Source: Heliocidaris erythrogramma (lineage: Eukaryota > Echinodermata > Echinoidea > Camarodonta > Echinometridae). From it: 64,000 bases of DNA. The notes under the pieces are model-generated. The model ran no database searches. It was not told the DNA's origin and saw only the letters and a list, made by a program, of their open reading frames with translations. The translations under genes were made by a program, and so were the position numbers. The number at the start of each line of letters is the position of its first letter. The first letter of the stretch is position 1. Below, one piece after another: positions 34,262 through 45,947 of the stretch. The stretch is from assembly GCA_025617745.1 (NCBI GenBank), contig CM046871.1:36953751-37017750 (forward strand). The letters are read 5' to 3'.

Positions 34262-34775
34262 CTAGAATTTAATTCGTCATGAGGACGAATTAGGTGGTCT
34301 GTCTTTCAATTTGTATGATCATGATTGTAATCAGGATGATCATAATAATGGGGAAATACTAAACTGAAGATAGGATGTCAAGAATGCCATGAATGGAGAT
34401 GCTTCTTGAGGACAGGAATGTAGCAAAATGTGTAACGGTCATTGTAAAATGATTATGGTGATGATGATAATGGTGATTATGATGATTATAATGATATATA
34501 ATGGCGATGATATAATAGCGATGATGATCATGACGGTGATGATAATAATGATGATGATACAGGATACTTGGCAGATTAACCCCTTAGCTCTAATACAGGA
34601 CAGGAAATCACAATTTCCATAGGGTTGTACACAAAACTACTGCACACTACTTTCTAATAGACATAATACGGAAAATAAGGCAGTTTATTACATGATTTGT
34701 GATTTTTTATGTTATATTAGTCGAAGAGGATGGTAAAATGACAGGCAAAAAGAAGCAAAAAAAAAAAATTGTTAT

Positions 34776-34839
34776 GGACCCACCGGGGATCGAACCTGGG
34801 TCACCGGAATGGGAGGCAAGTGCTTTGACCAATAGACCA
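34776..34839 (-). other. tRNA-like segment, variant ii (representative; also 27556, 42374, 51038)
   Basis: Reverse-strand TGGTCTATTGGTCAAAGCAC and GACCCAGGTTCGATCCCCGG, closer to a real tRNA (perhaps of Gly type) than variant i. It occupies the same slot between the same flanking sequences. Confidence 0.72.
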
Positions 34840-36070
34840 AAATATTTCCCATAGAGATAACACGTAAACGAAAACGGGATTCTCAAATCACATTTTGTAC
34901 TGAAAAATTGGGCATGATCCCGACATCTGATCAAAAATTGGAGGGCTTACTACTGAAAGCTTATAGTCTCAGCTACAACATATTAAAATCTGGAAGAAAA
35001 TAGACCAAAAATAACTGAGATACTGCTCAGAGAACGATGTCATGTAGATTCATGATTCGAAAAAAAATCATCTTCCATAGACATAACACGCAAATAGGGA
35101 AAATTATGACATGGCATCTTGCATTGAAAATTTCAGTGTGATGACGCCATCAAAATGAAAAATGGTAGCTATTGATCTTGTAGAGAATTGTCTCAGCTAT
35201 AACATATCAAAATTTGGAAGAAAATCGATCACCTATTACTGAAATATTAGCAAATGAATACAAAAATGATGACGTCATTTTTTCAAAATCATTTTTTTGA
35301 GTTCATATGCAAATATGATGATGTTAGAACATGAGATCGGCAAAAATTCTACATGAATTCAAATTTACAACTCCCAGGCTTTCAGAATATGTAAAGGAAT
35401 TGGGGGGTTTCCTCGCATTCTGAGGAGCTATGGCGAATTGTAGATGGGCATGTTTTTACCACTTTTTTCATTAGAATGCCCATTGACGTGCGCACGAATT
35501 TGAAAGTTTGATGCGCGCGTACGACATTATGGAAGGTCGAGAATGACTGTAAATAGTTGGAAATTGTCAATAATAGCATCAGGAAGATGAAACATGCGAA
35601 AAAATGGCGTTTTTACGTTCTCTACGCGCTGTGCGCGCGCATAACGCGCGCGCGGACGCGCACGGACAGAAAATATTAAAATGCGTAAAATGTCCTGAAC
35701 CATACCCTAATTTGATTAAAAAGTCATTTGGAGCATTTTTAAATTTTGACGCGCGCGTACGTGCGCGTCATGATGCGCGCGCGGATTTTGATGACATTTT
35801 ATGTCGACCCTTGACCTGAAGTTAATGTATGTCAAATATGGTTCATGTTTGATGACTCGTTATGAAGATATGATTGATAATGTGATTTCACAAAATGGCG
35901 CCTGGATGACGTCACGATGACCTGATGACCTTGATAATGATAGGAGCACTTGATCTGCTATGGCCTGAAAATTGACGAAAATCTGAAGAAAATTGATCGA
36001 GTTGATTTTGAGAATTCACGGTCACAAGAAATAAGTTGAAAATAAAGAATAAATAATAATAATAAATAAT

Positions 36071-36370
36071 AAAGAAAATTCTGACGAAATTAAGAGGTGA
36101 TCTGTCGATACCGACAGACCACCTAATAAAGAAAATTCTGACGAAATTAAGAGGTGATCTGTCGATACCGACAGACCACCTAATAAAGAAAATTCTGACG
36201 AAATTAAGAGGTGGTCTGTCGACTACGACAGACCACCTAATAAATAATAATAATAATAAAGAAAATTCTGACGAAATTAATAGGTGATCTGTCATGACAG
36301 ATCACCTAATAAAGAAAGAAAATTCTGACGAAATTAAGAGGTGGTCTGTCGACTACGACAGACCACCTAA
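36071..36370. repeat. Cluster of five about 55-bp mini-palindromic elements
   Basis: Each reads AAAGAAAATTCTGACGAAAT, then a hairpin of AGGTG(A/G)TCTGTC and its complement GACAG(A/G)(C/T)CACCT around a few bases, then AATAA. Six further copies: 26769, 41798, 43661, 43719, 52328 and 59727. They occur only at unit junctions, on the right of a unit's AT-rich end. Confidence 0.92.
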
Positions 36371-36377
36371 TAATAAA

Positions 36378-38175
36378 CTAGAATTTAATTCGTCATGAGG
36401 ACGAATTAGGTGGTCTGTCTTTCAATTTGTACGATCATGATTGTAATCAGGATGATCATAACAATGGGGAAATGCTAAACTGAAGATAGGATGTCAAGAA
36501 TGCCATGAATGGAGATGCTTCTTGAGGACAGGAATGTAGCAAAATGTGTAACGGTCATTGTAAAATGATTATGGTGATGATGATAATGGTGATTATGATG
36601 ATTATAATGATATAATGATGATGGCGATGATATAATAATAGCGATGATGATCATGACGGTGACGATAATAATGATGATGATACAGGATACTTGGGAGATT
36701 AACCCCATAGCTCTAATACAGGACAGGAAATCACAATTTCCATAGGGTTGTACACAAACTACTGCACACTACTGTCTAATAGACATAATACGGAAAATAA
36801 GGCAGTTTATTACATGATTAGTGATTTTTTATGTTACAATAGTCGAAGAGGATGGTAAAATGACAGGCAAAAAGAAGCAAAAAAAAAAAAAAAAAAAAAA
36901 CGGCCCCGGGATCGAACCAGGTACCTTGACCATGGTAGTCATGTGCTTTACCGATAGACCAGAATATTTCCCATAGAGATAACACGTAAACGAAAACGGG
37001 ATTCTCAAATCCCATTTTGTACTGAAAAATTGGGCATGATCCCGACATCTGATTAAAAATTGGAGGGCTTACTAATAAAAGCTTATAGTCTCAGCTACAA
37101 CATATTAAAATCTGGAAGGAAATAGACCAATAATAACTGAGATACTGCTCAGAGAACGATGTCATGTAGATTCGTGATTCGAAAAAAAATCATCTTCCAT
37201 AGACATAACACGCAAATAGGGAAAAATCTGACATGTCGTCTTTAATTGAAGATTTCAGTGTGATAACGTCATCAAAATGAAAAATGATGGTAACTGATCT
37301 GGTAGAGAATTGTCTCAGCTATAACATATCAAAATTTGGAAGAAAATCGATCACCTATTACTGAAATATTAGCAAATGAATACAAAAATGATGACGTCAT
37401 TTTTTCAAAATCATTTTTTTGAGTTCATATGCAAATATGATGACGTTAGAACATGAGATCGGCAAAAATTCTACATGATTTCAAATCTACAACTCACAGG
37501 CTTTCAGAATATGTAAAGAAATTGGGGGGTTTCCGTATATTCTGAGGAGCTATGGCGAATTCTAGATAGGCATGTTTTTACCACTTTTTACATTAGAATG
37601 CCCATTGACGTGCGCACGAATTTGAAAGTTTGACGCGCGCGTACGACATTATGGAAGGTCGAGATTGACTGTAAATAGTTGGAAATTGTCAAGAATAGTG
37701 TCAGGAAGACAAAATATGCGAAAAAATGGCGTTTTTACGTTCTCTACGCGCTGTGTGCGCGCATAACGCGCGCACGGACGCGCACGGACAGAAAAAATTA
37801 AAATGCTTAAAATGTCCTGAACAATACTCTAATTTGATTAAAAAGTGATTTGGAGCAATTTTAAATTTTGACGCGCGCGTACGTGCGCGTCATGAGGCGC
37901 GCACGGATTTTGATGACATTTTCTGTTGACCCGTGACCTGAAGTTAATGTATGTCAAATATGGTTCATTTTTGATGACTCGTTATGAAGTTATGATTGAT
38001 AATGTGATTTCACAAAATGGCGCCTGGATGACGTCACGATGACATGATGACCTTGAAAAACAAATCCCAGCTTGACCTTATTTGCCCGGATGACTGACGG
38101 ATATTTCATGAAAATTGACTGACAAGTTCTCGAGATTTCATGGAAACAAGAAAGTGGTGGAAAAATAAAAATAAA
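36378..38175 (-). repeat. Array unit 8 (type A, 1.80 kb)
   Basis: tRNA-like variant i at 36900-36961. The body is close to unit 1 (shared AGATTTCAGTGTGATAACG). Confidence 0.9.
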
Positions 38176-39972
38176 CTAGACTTGAATTCGTCACGAAGAC
38201 GAATTAGGTGGTCTGTCCTTAAATTGGCACGATCATGATTGTACCAGGATGATCATATTAATGGGGAAATACTAAACAGAAGACAGGATGTCAAGAATGC
38301 CATGAATGGAGATGCTTCCTGAGGACAGGAATGTAGCAAAATGTGTATCGGTCATTGTAAAATGATTATGGTGATGATAACGGTGATTATGATTATAATG
38401 ACATAATGATGATGGCGATGATATACTAGTAGCGATGATGATCATGATGGTGATGATAATAATGATGATGATACAGGATACTTGGGAGATTAACACCATA
38501 GCTCTAATACAGGACAGGAAATCACAATTTGCCATAGGGTTGTACATAAACTACTGCACACTACTTTCTAATAGACATAATACGGAAAATAAGGCAGTTT
38601 ATTACATGATTAGTGATTTTTTATGTTACAATAGTCGAAGAGGATGGTAAAATGACAGGCAAAAAGAAGCAAAAAGAAGCAAAAAAAATAAAAAATCGGC
38701 CCCGGGATCGAACCAGGTACCTTGACCATGGTAGTCATGTGCTTTACCGATAGACCAAAATAATTCCCATAGAGATAACACGTAAACGAAAAACGGGATT
38801 CTCAAATCCCATTTTGTACTGAAAAATTGGGCGTGATCCCGACATCTGATTAAAAATTGGAGGGCTTATTAATAAAAGCTTATAGTCTCAGCTACAACAT
38901 ATTAAAATCTGGAAGGAAATAGACCAACAATAACTGAGATACTGCTCAGAGAACGATGTCATGTAGATTCGTGATTCGAAAAAAAATCATCTTCCATAGA
39001 CATAACACGCAAATAGGGAAAAATCTGACATGTCGTCTTTAATTGAAGATTTCAGTGTGATAACGTCATCAAAATGAAAAATGATGGTAACTGATCTGGT
39101 AGAGAATTGTCTCAGCTATAACATATCAAAATTTGGAAGAAAATCGATCACTTATTACTGAAATATTAGCAAATGAATACAAAAATGATGACGTCATTTT
39201 TTCAAAATCATTTTTTTGAGTTCATATGCAAATATGATGACGTTAGAACATGAGATCGGCAAAAATTCTACATGATTTCAAATCTACAACTCACAGGCTT
39301 TCAGAATATGTAAAGAAATTGGGGGGTTTCCGTATATTCTGAGGAGCTATGGCGAATTCTAGATGGGCATGTTTTTACCACTTTTTACATTAGAATGCCC
39401 ATTGACGTGCGCACGAATTTGAAAGTTTGACGCGCGCGTACGACATTATGGAAGGTCGAGATTGACTGTAAATAGTTGGAAATTGTCAAGAATAGTGTCA
39501 GGAAGACAAAATATGCGAAAAAATGGCGTTTTCACGTTCTCTACGCGCTGTGTGCGCGCATAACGCGCGCACGGACGCGCACGGACAGAAAAAATTAAAA
39601 TGCTTAAAATGTCCTGAACAATACTCTAATTTGATAGAAAAGAGATTTTGAGCATTTTTAAATTTTGACGCGCGCGTACGTGCGCGTCATGATGTGCGCG
39701 CAAATTTTGATGACATTTTATGTTGTCCCTTGACCTGAAGTTAATGTATGTCAAATATGGTTCATTTTTGATGACTCGTTATGAAGATATGATTGATAAT
39801 GTGATATCACAAAATGGCGCCTGGATGACGTCACGATGACCTGATGACCTTGAAATAGATACCCGAGCTTGATCTGATATGTCCTCATGACTGTAGAGAT
39901 TTTGATAAAATTTGACTCAGCCGATATTGAGGAATCATGGCAACAAGAAAGTGGTGGAAAAATAAAAATAAA
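38176..39972 (-). repeat. Array unit 9 (type A, 1.80 kb)
   Basis: Very close to unit 1, including the GATATCACAAAATGGCG and CCGATATTGAGGAATCATGG end region. tRNA-like variant i at 38696-38757; the A tract is interrupted. Confidence 0.9.
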
Positions 39973-41852
39973 CTAGAAATTGAATTCGTCACGAAGACGA
40001 ATTAGGTGGTCTGTCCTTAAATTGGCACGATCATGATTGTAATCAGGATGATCATAATAATGGGGAAATACTAAACAGAAGATAGGATGTCAAGAATGCC
40101 ATGAATGGAGATGCTTCTTGAGGACAGGAATGTAGCAAAATGTGTAACGGTCATTGTAAAATGATTATGGTGATGATGATAATGGTGATTATGATGATTA
40201 TAATGATATAATGATGGCGATGATATAATAATAGCGATGATGATCATGACGGTGATTATAATAATGATGATGATACAGGATACTTGGGAGATTAACCCCA
40301 TAGCTCTAATACAGGACAGGAAATCACAATTTCCATAGGGTTGTACACAAACTACTGCACACTACTTTCTAATAGACATAATACGGAAAATAAGGCAGTT
40401 TATTACATGATTTGTGATTTTTTATGTTACAATAGTCGAAGAGGATGGTAAAATGACAGGCAAAAAGAAGCAAAAAAAAAAAAAAAAAAATCGGCCCCGG
40501 GGATCGAACCAGGTACCTTGACCATGGTAGTCATGTGCTTTACCGATAGACCAGAATATTTCCCATAGAGATAACACGTAAACGAAAACGGGATTCTCAA
40601 ATCACATTTTGTACTGAAAAATTGGGCATGATCCCGACATCTGATCAAAAATTGGAGGGCTTACTAATGAAAGCTTATAGTCTCAGCTACAACATATTAA
40701 AATCTGGAAGAAAATAGACCAAAAATAACTGAGATACTGCTCAGAGAACGATGTCATGTAGATTCATGATTCGAAAAAAAGTCATCTTCCATAGACATAA
40801 CACGCAAATAGGGAAAATTCTGACATGGCGTCTTTAATTGAACATTTCAGTGTGATGACGTCATCAAAATGAAAAATGGTGGTAACTGGTCTCGTAGAGA
40901 ATTGTCTCAGCTATAACATATCAAAATTTGGAAGAAAATCGACCACCTATTACTGAAATATGATCAAAAGAATACAAAAATGATGACGTCATTTTTTCAG
41001 AATCATTTTTTTGAGTTCATATGCAAATATGATAATGTTAGAACATGAGATCGGCAAAAATTCTACATGAATTCAAATCTACAACTCCCAGGCTTTCAGA
41101 ATATGTAAAGAAATTTGGCGGTTTCGGGGCATTCTGACGAGCTATGGCGGATTCTAGATAGGCATGCTTTTACCACTTTTTACATTAGAATGACCATTGA
41201 CGTGCGCACGAATTTGAAAGATTGACGCGCGCGTACGACATTATGGAAGGTCGAGAATGACTGTAAATAGTTGGAAATTGTCAAGAATAATATCAGGAAG
41301 ATGAAACATGCGAAAAAACGGCGTTTTTACGTTCTCTACGCGCTGTGTGCGCGCATAACGCGCGCATGGACGCGCACGGACAGAAAAATTTAAAATGCTT
41401 AAAATGTCCTGAACAATACCCTAATTTGATTAAAAAGTGATTTTGAGCATTTTTAAATTTTGACGCGCGCGTACGTGCGCGTCAATATGTGCACGCGGAT
41501 TTTGATGACATTTTCTGTTGACCCTTGACCTGAAGTTAATGTATGCCAAATATGGTTCACTTTTGATGACTCGTTATGAAGATATGATTGATAATGTGAT
41601 TTCACAAAATGGCGCCTGGATGACGTCACGATGACCTGATGACCTTGAAATAGATACCCAAGCTTGATCGGATATGTCCTCATGACTGTAGAGATTTTGA
41701 TAAAAATTGACTCAGCCGATATTGAGGAATCATGGTAACAAGAAAGTGGTGGAAAAATAAAAATAAATAATAAATAAATAATAAATAATAAATAATAAAG
41801 AAAATTCTGACGAAATTAAGAGGTGGTCTGTCGACTACGACAGACCACCTAA
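39973..41852 (-). repeat. Array unit 10 (type A plus one mini-palindrome, 1.88 kb)
   Basis: tRNA-like variant i at 40491-40552. Ends with (AAATAAT)n and a mini-palindrome at 41798-41851. Confidence 0.9.
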
Positions 41853-43775
41853 CTAGAGTTTAATTCGTCATGAGGACGAATTAGGTGATCTGTCTTTCAA
41901 TTTGTACGATCATGATTGTAATCAGGATGATCATAATAATGGGGAAATGCTAAACTGAAGATAGGAAGTCAAGAATGCCATGAATGAAGATGCTTCTTGA
42001 GGAGAGGAATGTAGCAAAATGTGTAACGGTCATTATAAAATGATTATGGTGATGATGATAATGGTGATTATGATGATTATAATGATATGATAATTTAAGA
42101 TAATTGACTAAGCCAATTTTGAGAAATTGTGATATCAAACAGGACTATTTGATATTGCAGGATACTTGGGAGATAAACCCCGTAGCTCTAATACACGACA
42201 GGGAATCACAATTTCCATAGGGTTGTACACAAACTACTGCAGACTACTTTCTAATAGACATAACACGGAAAATAAGGCATTTTATTGCATGGTTTGTGAT
42301 TGTTTATGTTATAATAGTCGAAGAGGATGGTAAACTGACAAGCAAAAAGAAGCAAAAAAAAAAAAAAAATTATGGACCGACCGGGGATCGAACCTGGGTC
42401 ACCTGCATGGCAGTCAAGTGCTTTGACCAATAGACCAAAATATTTCCCATAGAGATAACACGTAAGCGAAAAACGGGATTCTCAAATCCCATTTGGTAGT
42501 TCAAAATTGGGCGTGATCCCGACATCTGATCAAAAATTGGAGGGCTTACTAATAAAAGCTTATAGTCTCAGCTACAACATATTAAAATCTGGAAGGAAAT
42601 AGACTAAAAATAACTGAGATACTGCTCAGAGAACGATGTCATGTAGATTCATGATTCGAAAAAAAATCATCTTCCATAGACATAACACGCAAATAGGGAA
42701 AATTCTGACATGGCACCTTTAATTGAAAATTTCACTGTGATGACGTCATCAAAATGAAAAACTGTGGTGACTGATCTTGTAGAGAATTGTCTCAGCTATA
42801 ACATATCAAAATTTGGAAGAAAACTGACTACCTATTACTGAAATATTATCAAATGAATACAAAAAAGATGACGTAACTTTTTCAAAATCATTTTTTTGAG
42901 TTCATATGCAAATATGATGACGTCAGAACATGCGATCAGCAAAAATTCTACATGAATTCAAATCTTCAACTCACAGGCTTTCAGAATATGTAAAGAAATT
43001 GGGAGGTTTCCGCATATTCTGACGAGCTATGGCGGATTCTAGATAGGCATGTTTTTACCACTTTTTACATTAGAATGCCCATTGATGTGCGCACGAATTT
43101 GAAAGTTTGACGCGCGCGTACGACATTATGGAAGGTCGAGAACGACTGTAAATAGTTGCAAATTGTCAAGAATAGTGTCAGGAAGACAAACCATGCGAAA
43201 AAACAGCGTTTTTACGTTATGTACACGCTGCGCGCGCGCATAACGCGCACACGGACGCGCACGGACGGAAATTTTTGAAATGCTTAAAATGTCCTGAACG
43301 GTACTCTAATTTGATTAAGAAGTGATTTGGAGCATTTCTAAATTTTGACGCGCGCGTACGTGCGCGTCATGATGCGTGCGCGGATTTTGATGACATTTTA
43401 TGTTGATCCTTGACGTGAAGTTAATGTATGTCAAATATGGCTCAATTTTGATGATTCGTTATGAAGATATGATTGATAATGTGATTTTACAAAATGGCGT
43501 CTAGATGACGTCATGATGACCTGATGACCATGAAAAAGATACCCGAGCTTGACCTTATATGACCTGATGACTTACTGAAATGTCATGAAATTTGACTTAA
43601 AAGTTTTTGAGATTTCGTGGAAACAAGAAAGGGGGGGAAAAATAAAAATAAATAAATAATAAAGAAAATTCTGACGAAATCAAGAGGTGATCTGTCAAAT
43701 GACAGATCACCTAATAATAAAGAAAATTCTGACGAAATTAAGAGGTGGTCTGACTACGACAGACCACCTAATAAA
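41853..43775 (-). repeat. Array unit 11 (mosaic, 1.92 kb), last of array 1
   Basis: Type-A start with a shortened microsatellite, then a sudden switch near 42090 to wording otherwise found in type B (TAATTGACTAAGCCAATTTT). tRNA-like variant ii at about 42374-42437. Closes with two mini-palindromes (43661-43714, 43719-43773). Confidence 0.88.
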
Positions 43776-44077
43776 GGAAATCACACTCGATAGAAAATCT
43801 GTTAATGGAGAACTTGTTGCAAAAAAGACAAAAATGAACACATTAATGAAGTCTCTATCTATCTATCTTTCTTTCCTTCTGTTTTCTTCTTCCCTTCTCT
43901 TATTCTCTTTGCATGTTAATCTTATTCTTTTCCCCTCCGTTTCTCTCTTTCTCTCTCTCTCTCCCTCTCTCCCTCCCTCATATCTCTTCCTCGCCCTCCT
44001 GACTTTCTCATTCCTCTGCCCGCCCTCCCCGATCTTTGGATCTATCTCTTTCTTTGTCATTACATTTCGTCCTACAG
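43776..44077 (+). other. Right end of intron 10: CT-rich tract
   Basis: Unique sequence followed by a long CTTT/CTCT pyrimidine tract (about 43850-44000) and the exon 11 acceptor. Confidence 0.6.
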
Positions 44078-44127
44078 GACTTTGATAATGAAGTTCCAGT
44101 CTGTACTTCCATGAAGCAAGACGAGTT
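44078..44127 (+). CDS. Exon 11: start of the GPS motif
   Basis: The acceptor TTTCGTCCTACAG ends at 44077, preceded by a long CT-rich tract, and the donor GTAAGT starts at 44128. The exon is 50 nt, phase 0 to 2. It encodes DFDNEVPVCTSMKQDE plus two bases. The Cys is the first conserved Cys of the GPS motif, which normally reads C-x(n)-W-x-x-x-GC. Joining to exon 12 gives Phe then GWEW, keeping the expected spacing. Confidence 0.78.
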
Positions 44128-44673
44128 GTAAGTAAAATGCCTAGTGATTCAGATAATGACAATTAACTTCAAATTCTAAATTTCTTTCGACCAAATCATC
44201 AAGATACTCAAGGTGAAAAGGTCAATTAACATTTTCTTATCCAACAGGTTTGTCAGGACGGTGTCAATTTAGAACTCACAGTATTCAGTAACCGGTAACC
44301 TGGCATATATATTTATGATATACTATTTTTATCTTTCAAAAGAATATAATAACTATTTTTAAAAAATATAACTATCAAAAAACCTGTCAGTTGGATTATT
44401 TTATATGATAAAATTGTTGGTGACAATAGTCCAAATTGACTGATTGCCATATAACACTTATCAACAACAGCAACGTAATACAATGTGAGCACATCAAGCT
44501 AAGGAATTCAAAATTCATATACACATAGAACAAGCTAGAAAACCATATAACAAACATTGCCTTCACTTAACTTTTGTTACCTTTATCTTTTTCGTTTTTT
44601 AAATTTTATTTTGTAAAAATGATTTATTGGAAAAATAATGCTAAAATATAATTTGTTTCCATCTTATTTGGAG
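44128..44673 (+). other. Intron 11: no feature recognised
   Basis: AT-rich, non-coding. A short open stretch after CCAACAG at about 44247 was considered and rejected as an exon. Confidence 0.6.
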
Positions 44674-44782
44674 TGGCTGGGAGTGGACGACAGAGGGCTG
44701 CAAGGCTACTTATTCTAACTACACCCACGTGACCTGTAGATGTGATCACCTGTCTGCTATCGCACTCCAACGGGGGCCAAAG
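44674..44782 (+). CDS. Exon 12: GPS autoproteolysis motif
   Basis: The acceptor TCTTATTTGGAG ends at 44673 and the donor AAAG|GTCATT starts at 44783. Phase is 2 to 0. The peptide GWEWTTEGCKATYSNYTHV is followed by TCRCDHLSAIALQRGPK. It has the diagnostic GPS features: two Trp, GC, CxC, and the His-Leu-Ser tripeptide followed by Ala. In adhesion GPCRs the GAIN domain cleaves itself between HL and S/T, leaving a tethered agonist that would start here SAIALQ. All residues needed for cleavage (H, L, S) are present. NYT is a possible glycosylation site. Confidence 0.9.
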
Positions 44783-45693
44783 GTCATTAATCATTTGTTT
44801 TGTTTTTCAGTGTGTTCTTCTTTATCTTCTAAATAAGAAAATATGCCCTGCAGTTGTGTTTAGAATTGTATCCTTTGATAAACATCATAATCAAGAAATA
44901 TATACTAATATCCTTTGACGAATAAAGATAATAAAAGCATGATGTTACTGACATTGCGTGATATAGCTACATAATCAAATTCAAAGTAATAATAGGTTGT
45001 AAACACTATTTTGTCCTTATTGGAATTTTTTTATAATTCTAGCAGGTTTACACTCAGCTAAAAAATAGCAGCTTCACAAAAAGCAAGTCATTCAATGAAA
45101 AACAGAAAAGGTAAAAGTGTGGGCTATTTAAGTGGAAGAAGATTGGGGCTTTGATGAACAATAAATGCAGAGCCCATATTACCAGATCTGCATAATTTAT
45201 AAAAAATTCAAGTTTTATGAAATAATGTTTAGTTGTGAATTATCTATATTACTTTGAGGAGAATTAACCCTTTGGAATCAATAGGCATTTTGTGGTTTGG
45301 TTCAATAACGTTTGATTCAGAGCTCTAAAAAATATACCAGATGCATGAGTAGAAACAGCAAAAATTTCTGCACACACTATGTCCATTTTTGTTGCATTAC
45401 CATATTCCGTTTGATGCCAGAAATTAAAAAAAAAATGAATAAGCTTTACAATCATTAAATTGGCAACAAAGTGAGAGGTTAAAAATGATTGTTTTTTATC
45501 AAACTTTGCATTTTTTTATAAACGTTTCGACAAAATTCCCAACCATATAATTGTTTTCAAAGGTATTACACATATAAGAACCATTTAACACTAAAAGAAA
45601 ACTATTATTGTTGCCAATTTGAAGATCAAAATGTGATCGAATTAGCTTTTAAACAAATCCCGTCCAATAGAAGATTCGTGTTCACTGTTGCAG
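44783..45693 (+). other. Intron 12: no feature recognised
   Basis: AT-rich unique sequence; no gene or repeat that I can support. Confidence 0.55.
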
Positions 45694-45806
45694 GGATTCA
45701 AGGTGGATGGCTTCAACGCGTTCGTCCTGTTAATACTTGAAAAGACTTTAGGTTTCATCTCAGTGGTCAGCGTCTTTGTCATGCTCGTCATCTATGCAAC
45801 TCTTGG
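45694..45806 (+). CDS. Exon 13: first transmembrane helix of the 7TM domain
   Basis: The acceptor TTCACTGTTGCAG ends at 45693 and the donor TTGG|GTCAGT starts at 45807. The exon is 113 nt, phase 0 to 2. It encodes GFKVDGFNAFVLLILEKTLG, then FISVVSVFVMLVIYATLG. A hydrophobic segment of about 25 residues directly after the GPS is where TM1 of an adhesion GPCR belongs. An intron at the end of TM1 is also usual. TM2-TM7 are not in the window; from 45948 on there is only repeat array, so they should lie beyond 64000. Confidence 0.85.
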
Positions 45807-45947
45807 GTCAGTTTCTTCTTTTTCTCCAAATTGGTTATTAAAGAAAACAGATACACATGTAGACCTATGCAGTCCGTGTCACAAGACCAAACTGAATGGG
45901 AGTGTCTGACTGACTTTGCAAAAAAAATTACCAAAAGCAAAAAGAAA

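Larger units (their letters stand above)
34262..36377 (-). repeat. Array unit 7 (type A body plus five mini-palindromes, 2.12 kb)
   Basis: The tRNA-like segment at about 34776-34839 is variant ii. After the AT-rich end come five mini-palindromes (36071-36125, 36128-36183, 36186-36240, 36258-36310, 36318-36370), the largest cluster in the window. Confidence 0.9.
22529..43775 (-). repeat. Repeat array 1: 11 head-to-tail units, entirely inside intron 10
   Basis: Units begin at CTAG at 22529, 24321, 26842, 28838, 30634, 32449, 34262, 36378, 38176, 39973 and 41853, all in the same orientation. The array starts about 180 bp after exon 10 and ends about 300 bp before exon 11. Each unit has the same internal order: hairpin start, GAT-type microsatellite, poly-A, reverse tRNA-like segment, body with TGACGTCA sites, CG-rich alternating block, and AT-rich end. 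I give the strand as minus because the tRNA-like promoter boxes and the Helitron-like polarity both read that way. Confidence 0.93.

Noticed and set aside
43687-44085. 132-codon + frame before exon 11
   Set aside because: Crosses a mini-palindrome and the CT-rich intron end; only the last few codons overlap exon 11 and in a different frame.
44247-44290. Exon between exons 11 and 12 (reading VCQDGVNLELTVFSNR)
   Set aside because: Its reading frame does not fit the phase left by exon 11; direct joining of exon 11 to 44674 gives a normally spaced GPS.
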